A stretch of 43,083 nucleotides of DNA from Spirochaetes bacterium GWB1_36_13 (GCA_001829155.1 MIAO01000096.1:1-43083); one strand, 5' to 3'. Counted from the stretch's first letter, positions 1-8,625 are shown. Numbers and translations are program-made. The notes: generated from the sequence alone by a model not told the origin.

Positions 1-105
1 AACTCGGGCAGCGATAGGTTAGAAAAACTTGCAAATAAAATAACCCAAAAAATACTGCCACAGAAAAAAATCCCTCCCGTTTTTCAGAAGACAGGTCGGT
101 CATGA
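1..105 (+). CDS. Possible C-terminal end of a gene starting outside the window
   Basis: Frame 1 is open from the first base to a TGA at 103-105, giving 34 residues ending in PPVFQKTGRS. The other two plus frames hit stops within the first 21 bases. The composition (mixed charged and hydrophobic residues, proline-rich end) looks protein-like, but the stretch is too short to identify a family. It would be convergent with the small Cys/His gene that ends at 115. It may equally be chance open frame. Confidence 0.35.
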   Translation, partial: NSGSDRLEKLANKITQKILPQKKIPPVFQKTGRS

Positions 106-114
106 TTGAGTTTT

Positions 115-396
115 TTAACCCTCCGGCTTTTTAACTTCTTTTTCAGGAATGATGATTTGATAATCATAAGCAATCGAATTATTGCGGTAAACCTTACGGA
201 CATCATCTCTGTGCCTGGAAAAAGTGCATCCCGGCGCTTTTGAATCTTCATTGCCGCAGCACTGCCATCCTTTTTTATGATCCCCCTCTGTGTCAATGTC
301 ATAAGGGAAATAAAACTGGGGATGGTATCGGCAGGAATCCGAATGATTGTCTTCATCCCGATAAAATTTTCCGCAGTAACCACAAAATCTTTCCAT
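115..396 (-). CDS. Small Cys/His-rich putative zinc-binding protein
   Basis: This 93-residue protein carries paired metal-ligand-like residues: CGYC at the N-terminus, then CRYHP, WQCCG, and PGC followed by a His. The YHP...W-CCG...GC...H spacing resembles small treble-clef or CHORD-like zinc modules, so a structural zinc site is likely; the biochemical role is unknown. The ATG is preceded by an AGGAT-type ribosome-binding site on the minus strand. It lies 76 bases downstream of the HEPN-like gene on the same strand, so it may be the last gene of that accessory cluster. The overlapping ORF at 84-383 is a shadow. Existence as a gene is fairly secure because of the patterned cysteines; function is not. 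Confidence 0.6.
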   Translation of the reverse strand: MERFCGYCGKFYRDEDNHSDSCRYHPQFYFPYDIDTEGDHKKGWQCCGNEDSKAPGCTFSRHRDDVRKVYRNNSIAYDYQIIIPEKEVKKPEG

Positions 397-472
397 TTTT
401 TTATCCTACCCAGATTGGTAAAATTAAAAATAACAAAAAAAGACTGTTTTAAAAAATATCTTTTTCTGCAGG

Positions 473-1123
473 TTATTTATGTTTAATTTTTGAGGAAAAG
501 CTTAATATTCTTTTAGAATTGTGCCAAGCTTTAAAGGCATATTGTTCAAGATCTAAATGAATTGAAAATGCTTGTTCTATATCTTTTATTAAAATTTTTT
601 CACCCTCATTGCCTTTTGAATTAAATATTGTGCCTTTATAATTAACATTGATTGATTTATAGGTATAATATGCACCATTATAATGAACTATAGCATTTCG
701 GATATAATAAAACAAATCCAAATTTCTTTTTTCTTCATCTGAAAAACCGAATGAATTCTTTTTATAATCAACAGATATATCATTTTCTGATAATGAATAA
801 TTTTTCTTGGTTAAATCTTTGATTATTTGCTCAAAGCAAATCCATGATGATATAATTAATGAGCTGACAATATCATCTAAAAAATTATGAAATAACTCAT
901 TGTTACCTTCAATTAAAGCTTTTTCAAATAAATTATAATCTTTTAATTTTTCCTTAAATGATCTACTATTTTCTTTTGGTACTGAAAAAGTAAACTTTTC
1001 TCCATTTGAATTTAAAGTAACAAATAATAGTTTTGTAAAAAAAACTGATTTAATGGATTCAAAATATCCAGGAACTTTCGCTTCATCTAAATTTGTTACA
1101 GTTTCTATTTTATAGTTTTTCAA
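473..1123 (-). CDS. HEPN-like domain protein next to HicAB
   Basis: This 216-residue protein is very Lys/Asn/Ile-rich. Near residue 142 it has IRNAIVH, an R-N-x3-H arrangement matching the R-x4-6-H signature of HEPN domains, set in a helix-rich region (LFYYIRNAIVHYNG). HEPN proteins are often metal-independent RNases in toxin-antitoxin, abortive-infection or CRISPR systems; others are non-catalytic. The TTG start is chosen because a strong GGAGG lies 4 bases upstream and there is no in-frame ATG. It begins 45 bases after hicB on the same strand and is the most AT-rich gene of the window, which suggests acquisition. No MNT nucleotidyltransferase partner is visible. The HEPN assignment rests on one motif. 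Confidence 0.5.
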   Translation of the reverse strand: MKNYKIETVTNLDEAKVPGYFESIKSVFFTKLLFVTLNSNGEKFTFSVPKENSRSFKEKLKDYNLFEKALIEGNNELFHNFLDDIVSSLIISSWICFEQIIKDLTKKNYSLSENDISVDYKKNSFGFSDEEKRNLDLFYYIRNAIVHYNGAYYTYKSINVNYKGTIFNSKGNEGEKILIKDIEQAFSIHLDLEQYAFKAWHNSKRILSFSSKIKHK

Positions 1124-1168
1124 ATATCCTCCAAAAATTGGAGCGTGTTGAATTTGCGCTGTGTAATT

Positions 1169-1390
1169 TTAAGCATAAGCTAATTTGCGGCATTTAGGGA
1201 TGGGAATTTCTCTGCCAAGATCCTTTGCTGTTTCTATCCATTCACTAATAATTAATTCAACATTTTTTAAAGTTTCTTCATAAGTAAAGCCATCTGACAT
1301 ACAACCAGCTAATTCTGGTACTTCAGCAATATATCGATTGTCTTCTCCACTCCAATAGATAATAATTTCATATTTATAATTTTGATTCAT
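1169..1390 (-). CDS. hicB: HicB-family antitoxin
   Basis: The 73-residue protein has the HicB partial RNase H-like fold signature: YEIIIYWSGEDNRYIAEVPELAGC, then YEETLKNVELIISEWIETA and a basic tail. HicB binds and neutralises the HicA mRNA interferase and usually autorepresses the operon. This is the short form without an obvious C-terminal HTH, so DNA binding would need an N-terminal or partner surface. Its ATG overlaps the hicA stop by 4 bases, and its AGGAGG ribosome-binding site lies inside the end of hicA, so translation is coupled. Confidence 0.9.
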   Translation of the reverse strand: MNQNYKYEIIIYWSGEDNRYIAEVPELAGCMSDGFTYEETLKNVELIISEWIETAKDLGREIPIPKCRKLAYA

Positions 1391-1641
1391 AGACTGCCTC
1401 CTAACTTATAATCAATAATAATTTTTCTAATTTGTTTCACTTGATATGCTTTTGCATTTTTACTTTCAGGTTGAATGTTGATAATTTCATCAATATTTTC
1501 TTTTGTGAAAATATGATGGCTTCCCTTTATTCTTAATGAAAACCCTAAATGTTGAAGAAGATGGCATAATTCATGAAAATCAATATTCTGGTCTGCATTA
1601 CCACTCAAAATTTTTACTAAAAATTTCTCTAATTTGCTCAA
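1387..1641 (-). CDS. hicA: HicA-family mRNA interferase toxin
   Basis: The 84-residue protein matches the long-N-terminus HicA subfamily: FHELCHLLQHLGFSLRIKGSHHIF followed by KAYQVKQIRKII. The GSHH motif (around residues 40-43) contains the catalytic histidine of the double-stranded-RNA-binding-like fold, so the toxin appears intact. The start is a TTG with AGG about 7 bases upstream; no better ATG is in frame. The toxin-first order with a 4-base overlap is the classic hicAB arrangement. The operon promoter should lie in 1642-1700, but I see no convincing -35/-10 pair. Confidence 0.9.
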   Translation of the reverse strand: MSKLEKFLVKILSGNADQNIDFHELCHLLQHLGFSLRIKGSHHIFTKENIDEIINIQPESKNAKAYQVKQIRKIIIDYKLGGSL

Positions 1642-1976
1642 AAAAATACCTGTTTTTTATAGTTTAATTTATGAAATATAACATTTTTTTTTAAAAATCT
1701 AAAATTACACGGCATTATTATTAATGTTCCCGCCTTCGCTGGAAAGAAAGAGTGCGGGGATAATAAGGCTGTTTTTTTAGGATTTTTTATTTAGTTGATT
1801 GAAAAATAATGATATTAATCTTAAAACTCATTTTTTTTTCGTCTGTGGGTAAAAAAAATCAAGGTTTTTGAACTTGAAATCTGAGTTTTTTAGATTGAGT
1901 TATAATAAAACATTGAATTTTAAGTCTGTTGTTTTTAGATTTAATGAACAAAAAAAAGAGTTTTAAAAGGGTGCAG
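1642..1976. other. Divergent intergenic region between hicA and tyrA
   Basis: No coding frame is convincing here. It holds a degenerate copy (1727-1744, TTCCCGCCTTCGCTGGAA) of the hairpin repeat found intact at 15506-15525. A TATAAT hexamer at 1901-1906, about 70 bases before the tyrA start, could be a -10 box; a well-spaced -35 is not evident (TTGAAA at 1874 gives 21-base spacing). The remainder is AT-rich with several A and T runs. Confidence 0.5.
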
Positions 1977-2801
1977 ATGGAAAGTTTTTTTATTGCCGGC
2001 GCCGGATTGATGGGCGGATCTCTCATTAAGGCTTTGAGAAAAGCTTATCCTCAATCTATCATTCGGGCAGGGGTCAGAAAACCGGATCAATATCCGGAAT
2101 TGAAAAACTGGACAGACGGTGTGTTTGCACTGGATCAAATTCCTCTCATCAAAGAAAAAACCATTGCCGTGATTAATACGCCGGTCTATACTATTCCCGA
2201 TCTGGCAGAAATTCTTGCCGGAAAACTGACTCAGGACTCGATTATCACAGATGTCGGCAGTACAAAACAAGGAATTACAGAAGCATTGAAGGGAATTAAG
2301 AATTTTATCGGTTCCCATCCCATGGCGGGAAAAGAAAAGGCTGGATTTGAGCATTCCGATCCCTCTATTTTTATAGATAAAACAGCCGCAATCTGCCCTT
2401 ATGATTTTCATCAGGAAGAAATGATTTTGAGGCTGGAAAAGTTTTGGCAGTCCATCGGAATGAAAACAATCCGGATTGCACCTTCGGAGCATGACTGGGT
2501 CACGGCTTATTCCAGCCACCTGCCGCACGCTTTGAGTTTTATTTTCGGCGCGCTTGGGAAAAACGAAAAAATGGATTTAAAAGGAATCTACGGCAACAGT
2601 TTTCTTGAGTTTAGCCGGATCGGAAAATCGGAGGAAGAGATATGGATTCCTATTTTTCAATCGAATAAAAAAAATCTTGTGGTTTTGATTGAAAAATTTA
2701 TTAAATTTCTTTATCGTTTTCAGGAAACTTTGGAAAATAATCAGCCTGAAGAGATAAAAAAACTGATCGAGGATTCAAAAGAATTTTTAAAAACTATTTA
2801 A
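1977..2801 (+). CDS. tyrA: Prephenate dehydrogenase (TyrA)
   Basis: It oxidatively decarboxylates prephenate (or arogenate) in tyrosine synthesis. The N-terminal NAD(P) Rossmann fold shows FIAGAGLMGGSLIKAL, and the mid-region shows DVGSTKQGI, GSHPMAGKEKAG and SSHLPHALSF, the standard TyrA blocks including the catalytic-region histidines. The ATG at 1977 gives 274 residues and puts the glycine loop at the expected distance from the N-terminus, with AGGG just upstream. The ORF-track TTG at 1929 and ATG at 1944 would add a basic tail not seen in the family. No chorismate mutase or ACT domain is present. It precedes rpsA; in many bacteria tyrA/aroA/cmk/rpsA cluster, but here cmk and aroA are absent. 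Confidence 0.93.
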   Translation: MESFFIAGAGLMGGSLIKALRKAYPQSIIRAGVRKPDQYPELKNWTDGVFALDQIPLIKEKTIAVINTPVYTIPDLAEILAGKLTQDSIITDVGSTKQGITEALKGIKNFIGSHPMAGKEKAGFEHSDPSIFIDKTAAICPYDFHQEEMILRLEKFWQSIGMKTIRIAPSEHDWVTAYSSHLPHALSFIFGALGKNEKMDLKGIYGNSFLEFSRIGKSEEEIWIPIFQSNKKNLVVLIEKFIKFLYRFQETLENNQPEEIKKLIEDSKEFLKTI

Positions 2802-2812
2802 AAATAGTTTTT
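2789..2812 (+). terminator. AT-rich hairpin over the tyrA stop codon
   Basis: AAAAACTATTT, a 2-base loop, and AAATAGTTTTT form an 11-bp perfect stem that includes the tyrA TAA. The right arm ends in five T. It is terminator-like but contains one G-C pair only, so it may attenuate rather than stop transcription into rpsA. Confidence 0.4.
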
Positions 2813-2862
2813 GATATAAGATTAAATCTTTAAAGAATTTAAAAAGAGAAGAGAGGATGTTT

Positions 2863-4623
2863 ATGAGCTCACAAGACTTTAAATCGATGCTGGAAGCAAG
2901 TTATGAGGAGAACCAGCTTCCTGAAATCGGAAAAATCATTAAAACCACTGTCATTCAGATTACGGACAAAGAAGTGATTCTGGATGTCGGATCAAAAAGT
3001 GAGTCAAGCATTGGTTTGAATGAATTCAAGACTCCGCCGAAAGTAGGGGAGGAGATTGAAGTCTTTGTCGAAAAATCCGGTGAAAATTATGTAAAAGTTT
3101 CCTTTGCGAAAGCTTCTGAGAAAAAAGCTTTTGCTATGGTGAAAAATGCTTTTCAAAGTAGCGAATCAGTTGAAGGAAAAATCACTGAGGTGGTCAAGGG
3201 CGGCTTTAAGGTTCTTTTAGAAGAATTTATTCAGGCTTTTTTACCCCTTTCTCAGCTTGATTTAAACCGGATTGATGAAAAACAGCTGGATCAATATAAA
3301 AATAAAGCCTATCAGGTAAAAGTGATCAAGTTTGAGGACAAGGGAAGAAACATTAATATTGTTGTATCCCGTATTCCTCTTTTAGAGATAGAAAAAAATA
3401 AAAAAGTTTCTGTTTTCTTTCAGGAAAATAAAATTGGGGATGAAGTCAAAGGAAAAGTGGTCAAAATTAATCCTAAAAGCGTCATCGTTGAAATAGAAGG
3501 GCTTTTGACAGGTCTGATCCGAATCGGGGATCTTTCATGGGACAGAATTGAAAAACCTGAAGATGTGGTCAAGAATGGGGAAAGCCTCAATCTCAGAATT
3601 ATTAAAATGGATCCTGAAAAGAATGAAGTTCTTCTCAGTTTAAAAGATATGAAACAAGACCCTTGGGTTGATTTTGCCAAAAAACATCAGGAAGGCGATG
3701 TGATTCGGGGAGAGGTTGTTAAGATTCATCAGAATAAACAGGTTTTTGTGAAGGTTGAAGAAGGAATCGACGGATTTATCCGTTTTGAAGACCTTTCATG
3801 GAGCAAAACAATCAGAAGAGCAGATGAAGCGGTTGAACTGAATGCTATGATTGATACAAAAATCCTTGAAATCAACCCTGAAAGAAAAAAACTCCTTCTG
3901 GGATTAAAACAAATGCAGGGCGATCCATGGAATACAATTGATGAAAAATATCCAAAAGGAAAAAAAGTCAAGGGAAAAATCCTTGATATTAAAGATTTTG
4001 GTGTTTTTGTTGAACTTGAAAACGGTATTGAAGCTCTTCTTCATAAAAACGATATTGACTGGAACCTGAATAATTCAGACCTTACAAAATACAATGTAGG
4101 CGATGAAATTGAAGTGATTATCACAAATGTCAATAAAAAAGAAAGAAAAATCAGCGTGGGCATCAAACAGCTTTTCGACAACCCATGGGATAATTTTGCT
4201 TCTGAATACCCAAAGGGAAGCATTATTAAAGGGAAAGTAAAAGAAATTAAAGAAAAAGACCTGATTATCGAGTTTGAAAACCAGATTGAAGGATCACTTT
4301 ATATCCGTGAACTGGAGAAAAAAATTGAAAATCTTTCTGATCATTATAAAATCGGAGATGAAGTCGAGGCTATGGTTATCGATATCAATCCTAAAAAAAG
4401 CTATCTCAAACTTTCTATTCGGGAAATGGTGAAAAGAGAAAGAGAAAAAGATTTAGAAAATTATATCAATCAGACCGAAGAAGTTGAATCGATGAGTTTT
4501 GGAGATCTTCTTGGAAATAATCTGGACAAAATCAAAAATAAAATCCAAAAAAATGCCAAGATTCAAGAAGAATCAAAAACTGTTCAAAATAAAACAAAAT
4601 CCGAAGAACCGAAGGAGCAGTAA
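2863..4623 (+). CDS. rpsA: 30S ribosomal protein S1
   Basis: The protein contains six consecutive S1/OB-fold domains, roughly residues 23-85, 104-170, 192-262, 279-347, 363-433 and 450-518. The later ones carry the typical G-x-V-x-G-x-V start and a DLSW/DIDW block. This is the full six-domain form that recruits mRNA to the 30S subunit. A charged Lys/Glu-rich tail follows. The start is ATG 2863, because GAGAGG at 2851-2856 sits 6 bases before it; the ORF-track ATG at 2857 abuts the ribosome-binding site directly. It is the first gene of a tight block; the next gene starts 2 bases after its stop. Confidence 0.95.
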   Translation: MSSQDFKSMLEASYEENQLPEIGKIIKTTVIQITDKEVILDVGSKSESSIGLNEFKTPPKVGEEIEVFVEKSGENYVKVSFAKASEKKAFAMVKNAFQSSESVEGKITEVVKGGFKVLLEEFIQAFLPLSQLDLNRIDEKQLDQYKNKAYQVKVIKFEDKGRNINIVVSRIPLLEIEKNKKVSVFFQENKIGDEVKGKVVKINPKSVIVEIEGLLTGLIRIGDLSWDRIEKPEDVVKNGESLNLRIIKMDPEKNEVLLSLKDMKQDPWVDFAKKHQEGDVIRGEVVKIHQNKQVFVKVEEGIDGFIRFEDLSWSKTIRRADEAVELNAMIDTKILEINPERKKLLLGLKQMQGDPWNTIDEKYPKGKKVKGKILDIKDFGVFVELENGIEALLHKNDIDWNLNNSDLTKYNVGDEIEVIITNVNKKERKISVGIKQLFDNPWDNFASEYPKGSIIKGKVKEIKEKDLIIEFENQIEGSLYIRELEKKIENLSDHYKIGDEVEAMVIDINPKKSYLKLSIREMVKREREKDLENYINQTEEVESMSFGDLLGNNLDKIKNKIQKNAKIQEESKTVQNKTKSEEPKEQ

Positions 4624-4625
4624 AA

Positions 4626-5312
4626 ATGGGGCATCACAGGACTGGTAAACAGGATTTTCTTATTGAAAAAATCGGGATATTTGTGAAACAGACTCTTTTG
4701 AAAAGAAAAGTGTTTAATTGGATGCTATTAGCGCTTCTTGTCGTAGTCGTCGTCGCAATTGCGGTTGTCATTGTCCGTGAAAATCACAGAAAAGAAGTGA
4801 AAGCTCTTTATACAGCCGGATTTTACAAATACAAAGAAATCGGAAATCAATTGGATGATACCAATAAGGCGAGAGCAGGCGCGGCTAAGGCTGAGCTTGA
4901 AAAAGTCATTGAAAAAGGATATCAATTCCCAGAGTATTATCTTGCTCAGTTTAATATAGGAAATATTTACATTTTCCTCAATGAGCCAGATAAAGCAAAG
5001 AAATATTTTCAAGCGGTTGAAGAAGCGGATAAAGATTTTTTTGTCCGTCCTAAAGCAATGCTGGGTCTGGCAAGAATCTTTCAAAATGAAGGAAATTACG
5101 AAGAAGCTTTAAAAATCTATGAAAGAGTCTTGAATGATTATCAGGACTACAATCAGGATTTTGCCCATTATCTCATGGGAATCTGCTATGAGAAGAAAGG
5201 CGAGATTGATAAAGCTGTTGAAAATTATAAAAAAATACGGGAAGATTCATCTTATAAGGCAGAGGCTGATAAAAGCCTTGAGATTATTGAGAAATTAAAC
5301 CAGCTGAAGTAA
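4626..5312 (+). CDS. Membrane-anchored TPR protein
   Basis: This 228-residue protein has a basic N-terminus, one strong transmembrane segment near residues 34-52 (MLLALLVVVVVAIAVVIV), then an alpha-helical domain with TPR-type repeats (YYLAQFNIGNIYIFLNEPDKAKKYF; ALKIYERVLNDY; AHYLMGICYEKKGEIDKAVENYKKI). The layout resembles YfgM/TPR_21-type proteins that sit at the inner membrane with the repeats facing the periplasm and assist envelope protein handling. AAGGAG at 4612-4617, inside the end of rpsA, gives coupled translation. The exact partner cannot be told from sequence. Confidence 0.8.
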   Translation: MGHHRTGKQDFLIEKIGIFVKQTLLKRKVFNWMLLALLVVVVVAIAVVIVRENHRKEVKALYTAGFYKYKEIGNQLDDTNKARAGAAKAELEKVIEKGYQFPEYYLAQFNIGNIYIFLNEPDKAKKYFQAVEEADKDFFVRPKAMLGLARIFQNEGNYEEALKIYERVLNDYQDYNQDFAHYLMGICYEKKGEIDKAVENYKKIREDSSYKAEADKSLEIIEKLNQLK

Positions 5313-5314
5313 AA

Positions 5315-6586
5315 ATGATCACGGTTTTTGAGGATAAGGAAAAATTTTATCAATGGGTCTCTCACGAGCGGCTGGATTTTGAAAAAGAAAATGAAACTGT
5401 AAGAAAGGTTATTCAAGAAGTCTATCAAGACGGCGATACTGCGGTTCGTAAATATACCAAACAGTTTGACGGAATCGAAATTGAAAACTTTCGTGTCAGC
5501 GATGAAGAAAGGAAAAAACTTCTTTCTCAAGTGGAACCGAAAGTTTTTGATATTCTGGAACAGGCAAAAAAAAATATCACTGAGTTTCATCAGGCACAGA
5601 AACAGCATTCCTGGCATTATGAAAATGAGGGAAGATTTTTAGGGCAGCTGGTCAGACCGATTGAAAAAGTCGGTCTCTATGTACCGGGAGGCAAAGGCAA
5701 TTATCCTTCTACTGTTTTAATGACAGCGATTCCAGCAAAGGTGGCGGGAGTGCCTGAAATCTATATGACCACTCCTCCCAAAAAAGACGGAAGTCTTTCC
5801 CCTGTCAATATTGCGGCGGCAGAAGTCTGCGGAATTAAAGATGTTTTCAAAATAGGCGGGGTTCAGGCTGTTGCGGCTTTCGCCTACGGTACAAAACAAA
5901 TTCCTAAAGTTTATAAAGTAGTGGGGCCGGGAAACAGTTTTGTGACGCTTGCTAAAAAATACCTTTACGGCACGATTGACATCGATTCTCTGGCAGGGCC
6001 TTCAGAGGTAATGATTCTAGCGGATGAAACCTCCAATCTGCAATATATTGTGGCAGATGCTTTAGCTCAGGCTGAACATAGTGAAGACGCAGCTTCCATG
6101 ATACTTCTTCCAAATAAAAAATTGGCAGATGCTTTTATTGTAGAGCTTGAGAAAATGCTTGCACTTTCTCCTCGAAAAGAAATCCTCTTGGATTCAATAC
6201 AAAAACACTCTTCCGTCATTCTTTATAAAAATATGGAAGAAGCGGTTGAAATTATGAATGAATACGCTCCTGAACACCTTGAGATTATGAGCGCAAAAAT
6301 ATCTTATCAGGAAATTGCTCAAAAAGTAAAAAATGCCGGCGCTATTTTTATTGGAGATTATGCTCCTGTAGCTTTGGGCGATTATTTTGCAGGTCCGAAT
6401 CACACGCTCCCCACCAGCGGGACAGCTAAATACGCGTCTCCTTTAGGTGTTTATGATTTTGTCAAATATACTTCAATCATTCAATATTCACGGGAACGGT
6501 TTGAAAAAGAAAAAGAATCGATTGCCGCATTGGCGGAGCTTGAAAGTTTTTATGAACATGCCAATTCAATCAAAATCAGAAAATAA
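5315..6586 (+). CDS. hisD: Histidinol dehydrogenase
   Basis: It catalyses the last two oxidations of histidine synthesis (L-histidinol to L-histidine, zinc and NAD+ dependent). The 423-residue length is normal. Visible family blocks include GLYVPGG, VGPGNSFVT, SLAGPSE, DALAQAEHSEDAAS (zinc Gln and His), EYAPEHLEI (catalytic Glu-His), GDYFAGPNHTLPTSG and a C-terminal YEHA that matches the last zinc histidine. It starts 3 bases after the TPR gene stop. No other his gene is in the window, so either the his genes are dispersed or the pathway is partial. Confidence 0.95.
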   Translation: MITVFEDKEKFYQWVSHERLDFEKENETVRKVIQEVYQDGDTAVRKYTKQFDGIEIENFRVSDEERKKLLSQVEPKVFDILEQAKKNITEFHQAQKQHSWHYENEGRFLGQLVRPIEKVGLYVPGGKGNYPSTVLMTAIPAKVAGVPEIYMTTPPKKDGSLSPVNIAAAEVCGIKDVFKIGGVQAVAAFAYGTKQIPKVYKVVGPGNSFVTLAKKYLYGTIDIDSLAGPSEVMILADETSNLQYIVADALAQAEHSEDAASMILLPNKKLADAFIVELEKMLALSPRKEILLDSIQKHSSVILYKNMEEAVEIMNEYAPEHLEIMSAKISYQEIAQKVKNAGAIFIGDYAPVALGDYFAGPNHTLPTSGTAKYASPLGVYDFVKYTSIIQYSRERFEKEKESIAALAELESFYEHANSIKIRK

Positions 6587-6600
6587 ACTGGAAGTTTTTT

Positions 6601-7401
6601 ATGCCTTATACAAAAATAAACGGATTGGATTTTTACTATGAAATAACCGGAAAAGGAAACCCGGTTATTTTTATAAATGGAATTTTTGCGACTACTCTTC
6701 ATTGGGGCTATCAGGTCAATGCTTTGAAAAATGATTTCAGGGTCATCACTTTCGACGGCAGGGATCAGGGGCAGACCCAAAGACCTACAAAAGATTATGT
6801 GTTTCAGGATCATATTTCTGACTTGAAAGGTCTGATGGACAACCTGGGCATTGAAAAAGCCGATATTGCGGCTATTTCTCATGGGAGCACAGTGGCCGGA
6901 CAGTTTGCCTCTCAGTATCCTGAAAAAGTAAATAAACTGGTTTTAATCAGCGGAATCGCTGATTTTGACCCGATGACCCGGGATATTTTCAAATTTATCG
7001 CTTCCTGTCTTGAAGAACAAAGCCTCGCTGAATTTTATAAAACTCTCATGCTTTTCGGCTGCGGAGAAGTGTTTTACGCAAAAATAGCGGATAAATTAGA
7101 TTTATTGGCCGATGATTTTGCAAAACGCTTTGATCATAACCGAGATATCCCTCACCGCCTGATTCGTGCCGCCCGGGCAGGACAGCTTCCTTTTACCAAA
7201 AAACTTGCGAATATTACTGCGCCTACCTTGGTAGTTGCGGGACGGTATGACCGCTACATTAATTTATCCAGAGCTTTTCATCTCAAAGAAAATATCAAAA
7301 ACTCGAAACTCGTTATTATCGAAGAATGCGGACATACGGTCAATATTGAAAAACCTGAAGAATTAAACCAAGTTCTTTTCGATTTTTTAAAAGATTCTTA
7401 A
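6601..7401 (+). CDS. Alpha/beta-hydrolase fold protein
   Basis: This 266-residue alpha/beta hydrolase belongs to the 3-oxoadipate enol-lactonase/esterase-like group. The catalytic triad is visible: Ser93 in AISHGS, Asp217 in GRYDRYI, and His245 in ECGHTVNIE. The nucleophile elbow is A-x-S-x-G rather than G-x-S-x-G, a tolerated small-residue change. FINGIFATTLHW supplies the oxyanion-hole region. TGGAAG at 6589-6594 is the ribosome-binding site. It is followed with zero spacing by an MFS transporter, so hydrolase and transporter may handle the same compound. The substrate is unknown. Confidence 0.87.
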   Translation: MPYTKINGLDFYYEITGKGNPVIFINGIFATTLHWGYQVNALKNDFRVITFDGRDQGQTQRPTKDYVFQDHISDLKGLMDNLGIEKADIAAISHGSTVAGQFASQYPEKVNKLVLISGIADFDPMTRDIFKFIASCLEEQSLAEFYKTLMLFGCGEVFYAKIADKLDLLADDFAKRFDHNRDIPHRLIRAARAGQLPFTKKLANITAPTLVVAGRYDRYINLSRAFHLKENIKNSKLVIIEECGHTVNIEKPEELNQVLFDFLKDS

Positions 7402-8586
7402 ATGCTTGAAAACTTCACTAGACGACAGAAAATAAACTATTTTTTAATCCTTTTTGGAGCCGGGTTTCATTTTTTGGTTCTGGCTTATTTCTGGCACCTG
7501 CCCCGTTTTGTTCTTTCAATCGGCGGGAACGAAAGTGATTTTGGATTGATACTGGGAATGACCGCTTTCCCTATTTTTCTTTTTTCCCCTGTTTCAGGCT
7601 ATCTTTCGGATCGTATCTCACCTAAGATTCTGATTCTTTCAGGTATTTTTTTGGCAGCAGGAAGCTCTTTTGCTTTTCTTTTGATTGAAAGAATCTCTAT
7701 TTGGATCTATATTCTCAGGATTCTCCAAGGATTAGGGCACGCCTTTGTTTTTGCGCCCGCATTGGGGCTTTTATCAAAAATGATTCCTGAAAAAAATAAA
7801 GCAGAGGGATTGGGTTATTTTGCGGTAGCCATCCAGTCAGCCAATACAGTGGGCAGTCTTTTAGCGAGCCGCATGCTGGATAAAGGAGTCTTTGTTTTTT
7901 TTACGACAGCGGCTTTATCGGGGGCTGTTTCATGGATTTTAATGAGTTTTGTTAAAATAGAGAAAGAAGAAAAAAAAGCTGAAATTCATAGGGATGAAAA
8001 AAAATCATGGCTGAATACCGTTTTGCAGAAAAAATTTCTTTCAGGATATATCTTGATTCTTTTTTTAGGCGGGATGTTTGGAACCGTTCTCCAGTTTTTG
8101 CCCGCTTTTTTTGATTCTCTTTATCAGAAAAATGAAATTTCAAATCCTCTCCACTCTTCTTTTTTTCTTACCACCGCAATGGCTTTAATTGCCTTAAGCC
8201 GGGTTTTTTTGGGTAAAATGACCGACCGTGTCGATAAGGTGAAAATTACCCGTATCAACTTTGTATTTTTATCCATCAGTGTTTTTCTGATTTCGTTGAT
8301 TTACAATCCTCTTTCTGCTGTCGGCATCGCCTTGTTTTTCGGGGCAAGCTACGGTCTTCTTTATCCTGTTTTAAACGCTTTGGTTTTGATGCGCTCGGAT
8401 ATCAAAGACAGGGGAAAGGTCTCAGGGGTTTTGACCATGCTTTTTGATACGGGGTTCAGCGCTTTTGCTTTTTTAAACGGAATGCTGGTTTTTCATTACG
8501 GCTACAAACTGATGTTCAGTGCGCTGGCAGGGCTGATGGTTTTAGGTTTTTTCATTTTTACTTTTCTGGAGAGAAAAAAAGCGTAA
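7402..8586 (+). CDS. MFS transporter
   Basis: The 394-residue protein has about 12 hydrophobic segments in two six-helix halves with a charged central loop (KIEKEEKKAEIHRDEKKSW). The loop between helices 2 and 3 reads GYLSDRISPKILIL, the Major Facilitator motif A, and RILQGLGHAFVFAPALG is a helix-4 motif typical of sugar/drug efflux-type members. Its ATG follows the hydrolase stop directly, so the two are co-translated. Substrate and direction cannot be assigned. Confidence 0.88.
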   Translation: MLENFTRRQKINYFLILFGAGFHFLVLAYFWHLPRFVLSIGGNESDFGLILGMTAFPIFLFSPVSGYLSDRISPKILILSGIFLAAGSSFAFLLIERISIWIYILRILQGLGHAFVFAPALGLLSKMIPEKNKAEGLGYFAVAIQSANTVGSLLASRMLDKGVFVFFTTAALSGAVSWILMSFVKIEKEEKKAEIHRDEKKSWLNTVLQKKFLSGYILILFLGGMFGTVLQFLPAFFDSLYQKNEISNPLHSSFFLTTAMALIALSRVFLGKMTDRVDKVKITRINFVFLSISVFLISLIYNPLSAVGIALFFGASYGLLYPVLNALVLMRSDIKDRGKVSGVLTMLFDTGFSAFAFLNGMLVFHYGYKLMFSALAGLMVLGFFIFTFLERKKA

Positions 8587-8594
8587 CGGTTTAG

Positions 8595-8625
8595 AAATAA
8601 AATCTATTTTTATTTTATTTTTTTT
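8595..8625 (+). terminator. Possible weak terminator after the MFS gene
   Basis: AAATAAAAT and ATTTTATTT form a 9-bp A/T-only stem with an 8-base loop, followed by five T. The T-tract fits an intrinsic terminator; the GC-free stem makes this uncertain. Confidence 0.35.

Noticed and set aside
84-383. Minus-strand 99-residue ORF overlapping the small Cys/His gene
   Set aside because: Low-complexity basic sequence in a shifted frame; the Cys/His frame has patterned metal ligands and a ribosome-binding site.
1929-1976. N-terminal extension of TyrA from the TTG at 1929 or ATG at 1944
   Set aside because: It adds a Lys-rich tail before the Rossmann glycine loop not seen in the family; ATG 1977 has AGGG upstream and fits.
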